5,446 bases of DNA from Paenibacillus sp. GTDB lineage: Bacteria > Bacillota > Bacilli > Paenibacillales > NBRC-103111. Position 1 is the first letter of the stretch; each line of letters begins with the position of its first letter. The notes under the pieces are model-generated. The model was not told the origin of the DNA, made no database searches, and saw only the letters and a program-made list of their open reading frames with translations. The DNA is taken from assembly GCA_029239545.1 (NCBI GenBank), contig JARBUQ010000355.1, positions 1-5,446 of the forward strand, read 5' to 3'. Both the position numbers and the translations under genes were made by a program. Of this stretch, positions 5,333 through 5,446 are shown piece after piece.

Positions 5333-5357
5333 CCCAAATTATTACTTAGCTAGTGAC

Positions 5358-5420
5358 TTGACGGTCATAGCGGTTCATAAAAAAGTGTGATTTGTAACTA
5401 CTATATTAAATATAGATTAT
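5358..5420 (+). promoter_or_regulatory. Promoter/operator region of a divergent gene beyond the right edge
   Basis: A possible promoter is TTGTAA (5392-5397), a 17-base spacer and GATTAT (5415-5420), each box matching 4 of 6. The spacer contains a perfect AT-rich palindrome, CTATATT-A-AATATAG (5401-5415), flanked by GTAA (5394-5397) and TTAC (5420-5423). Together they make an imperfect dyad of about 30 bp over the promoter, as expected for a repressor or MerR-like activator site. TGACGGTCA (5359-5367) is a second, 9-bp dyad. The assignment is tentative. Confidence 0.35.
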
Positions 5421-5430
5421 TACTATTATG

Positions 5431-5446
5431 GGAGAGGAGTTCTTAT
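5431..5446 (+). promoter_or_regulatory. Ribosome binding site of a gene starting at the window edge
   Basis: GGAGAGGAG (5431-5439) is a near-ideal Shine-Dalgarno sequence. The window ends ...TTCTTAT, so a G as the next base would give an ATG at 5445-5447, five bases after the site. A plus-strand gene, divergent from the CGNR gene, very probably begins there; its product is not visible. Confidence 0.55.

Noticed and set aside
1..5446. CRISPR array, tRNA or rRNA genes, toxin-antitoxin pair, or phage defence genes
   Set aside because: No regularly spaced repeats, no cloverleaf-like sequence and no recognisable motifs of these systems were seen on either strand.

Overview
The window looks like chromosomal DNA from a Firmicute of the Paenibacillus/Cohnella kind. 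The grounds are strong purine-rich ribosome binding sites (AGGGGG, GGAGG, GGAGAGGAG), two well-supported TTG starts, moderate GC content that shifts between blocks, and a gene set (form-2 ArgC, a LURP-one protein, an intracellular GH28 glycosidase, a CGNR zinc-finger regulator) that I associate with those genera. The genus is an inference; no rRNA or other phylogenetic marker is present.

Layout. (1) Positions 1-636 (+) hold the last two thirds of an N-acetyl-gamma-glutamyl-phosphate reductase (argC, form 2); its start lies off the left edge. (2) Positions 637-906 are intergenic, with CGTTAGC-type repeats, a possible 24-codon ORF and a 16-bp dyad. (3) Positions 907-1485 (+) encode a LURP-one/Tubby-C-like protein from a TTG start. 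(4) Positions 1528-1588 form a 17-bp near-perfect hairpin ending in T5. It is either a terminator or the relic of a mobile-element end, because its right arm covers the Shine-Dalgarno sequence of a 17-codon ORF. (5) Positions 1703-3938 (+) are a two-gene unit. An uncharacterised 232-aa protein overlaps by one base with a GH28 (polygalacturonase-like) glycosidase, and the glycosidase frame is broken near 3625. Its conserved C-terminal part continues in the -1 frame to 3938. (6) Positions 4064-4255 (-) encode a 63-aa two-helix membrane protein. (7) Positions 4290-4680 contain no gene I can support. (8) Positions 4704-5285 (-) encode an ABATE/CGNR-type putative transcription regulator. (9) Positions 5286-5446 are a divergent regulatory region. 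It has an extended -10 for the CGNR gene, an AT-rich palindrome, and a strong ribosome binding site whose ATG would straddle the right edge, so a + strand gene begins just outside.

The genes do not form one pathway. The only clear functional unit is the 232-aa/GH28 pair, which is translationally coupled and carries no signal peptide, so it probably acts on imported pectin-type oligosaccharides in the cytoplasm. The rest reads as a patchwork of single-gene units with decayed sequence between them: a frameshifted gene, orphan terminators and ORF stubs. I found no convincing new multi-gene system. The observations most worth following up are the broken GH28 gene, its altered substrate-binding motif, its uncharacterised partner, and the hairpin at 1528-1588.
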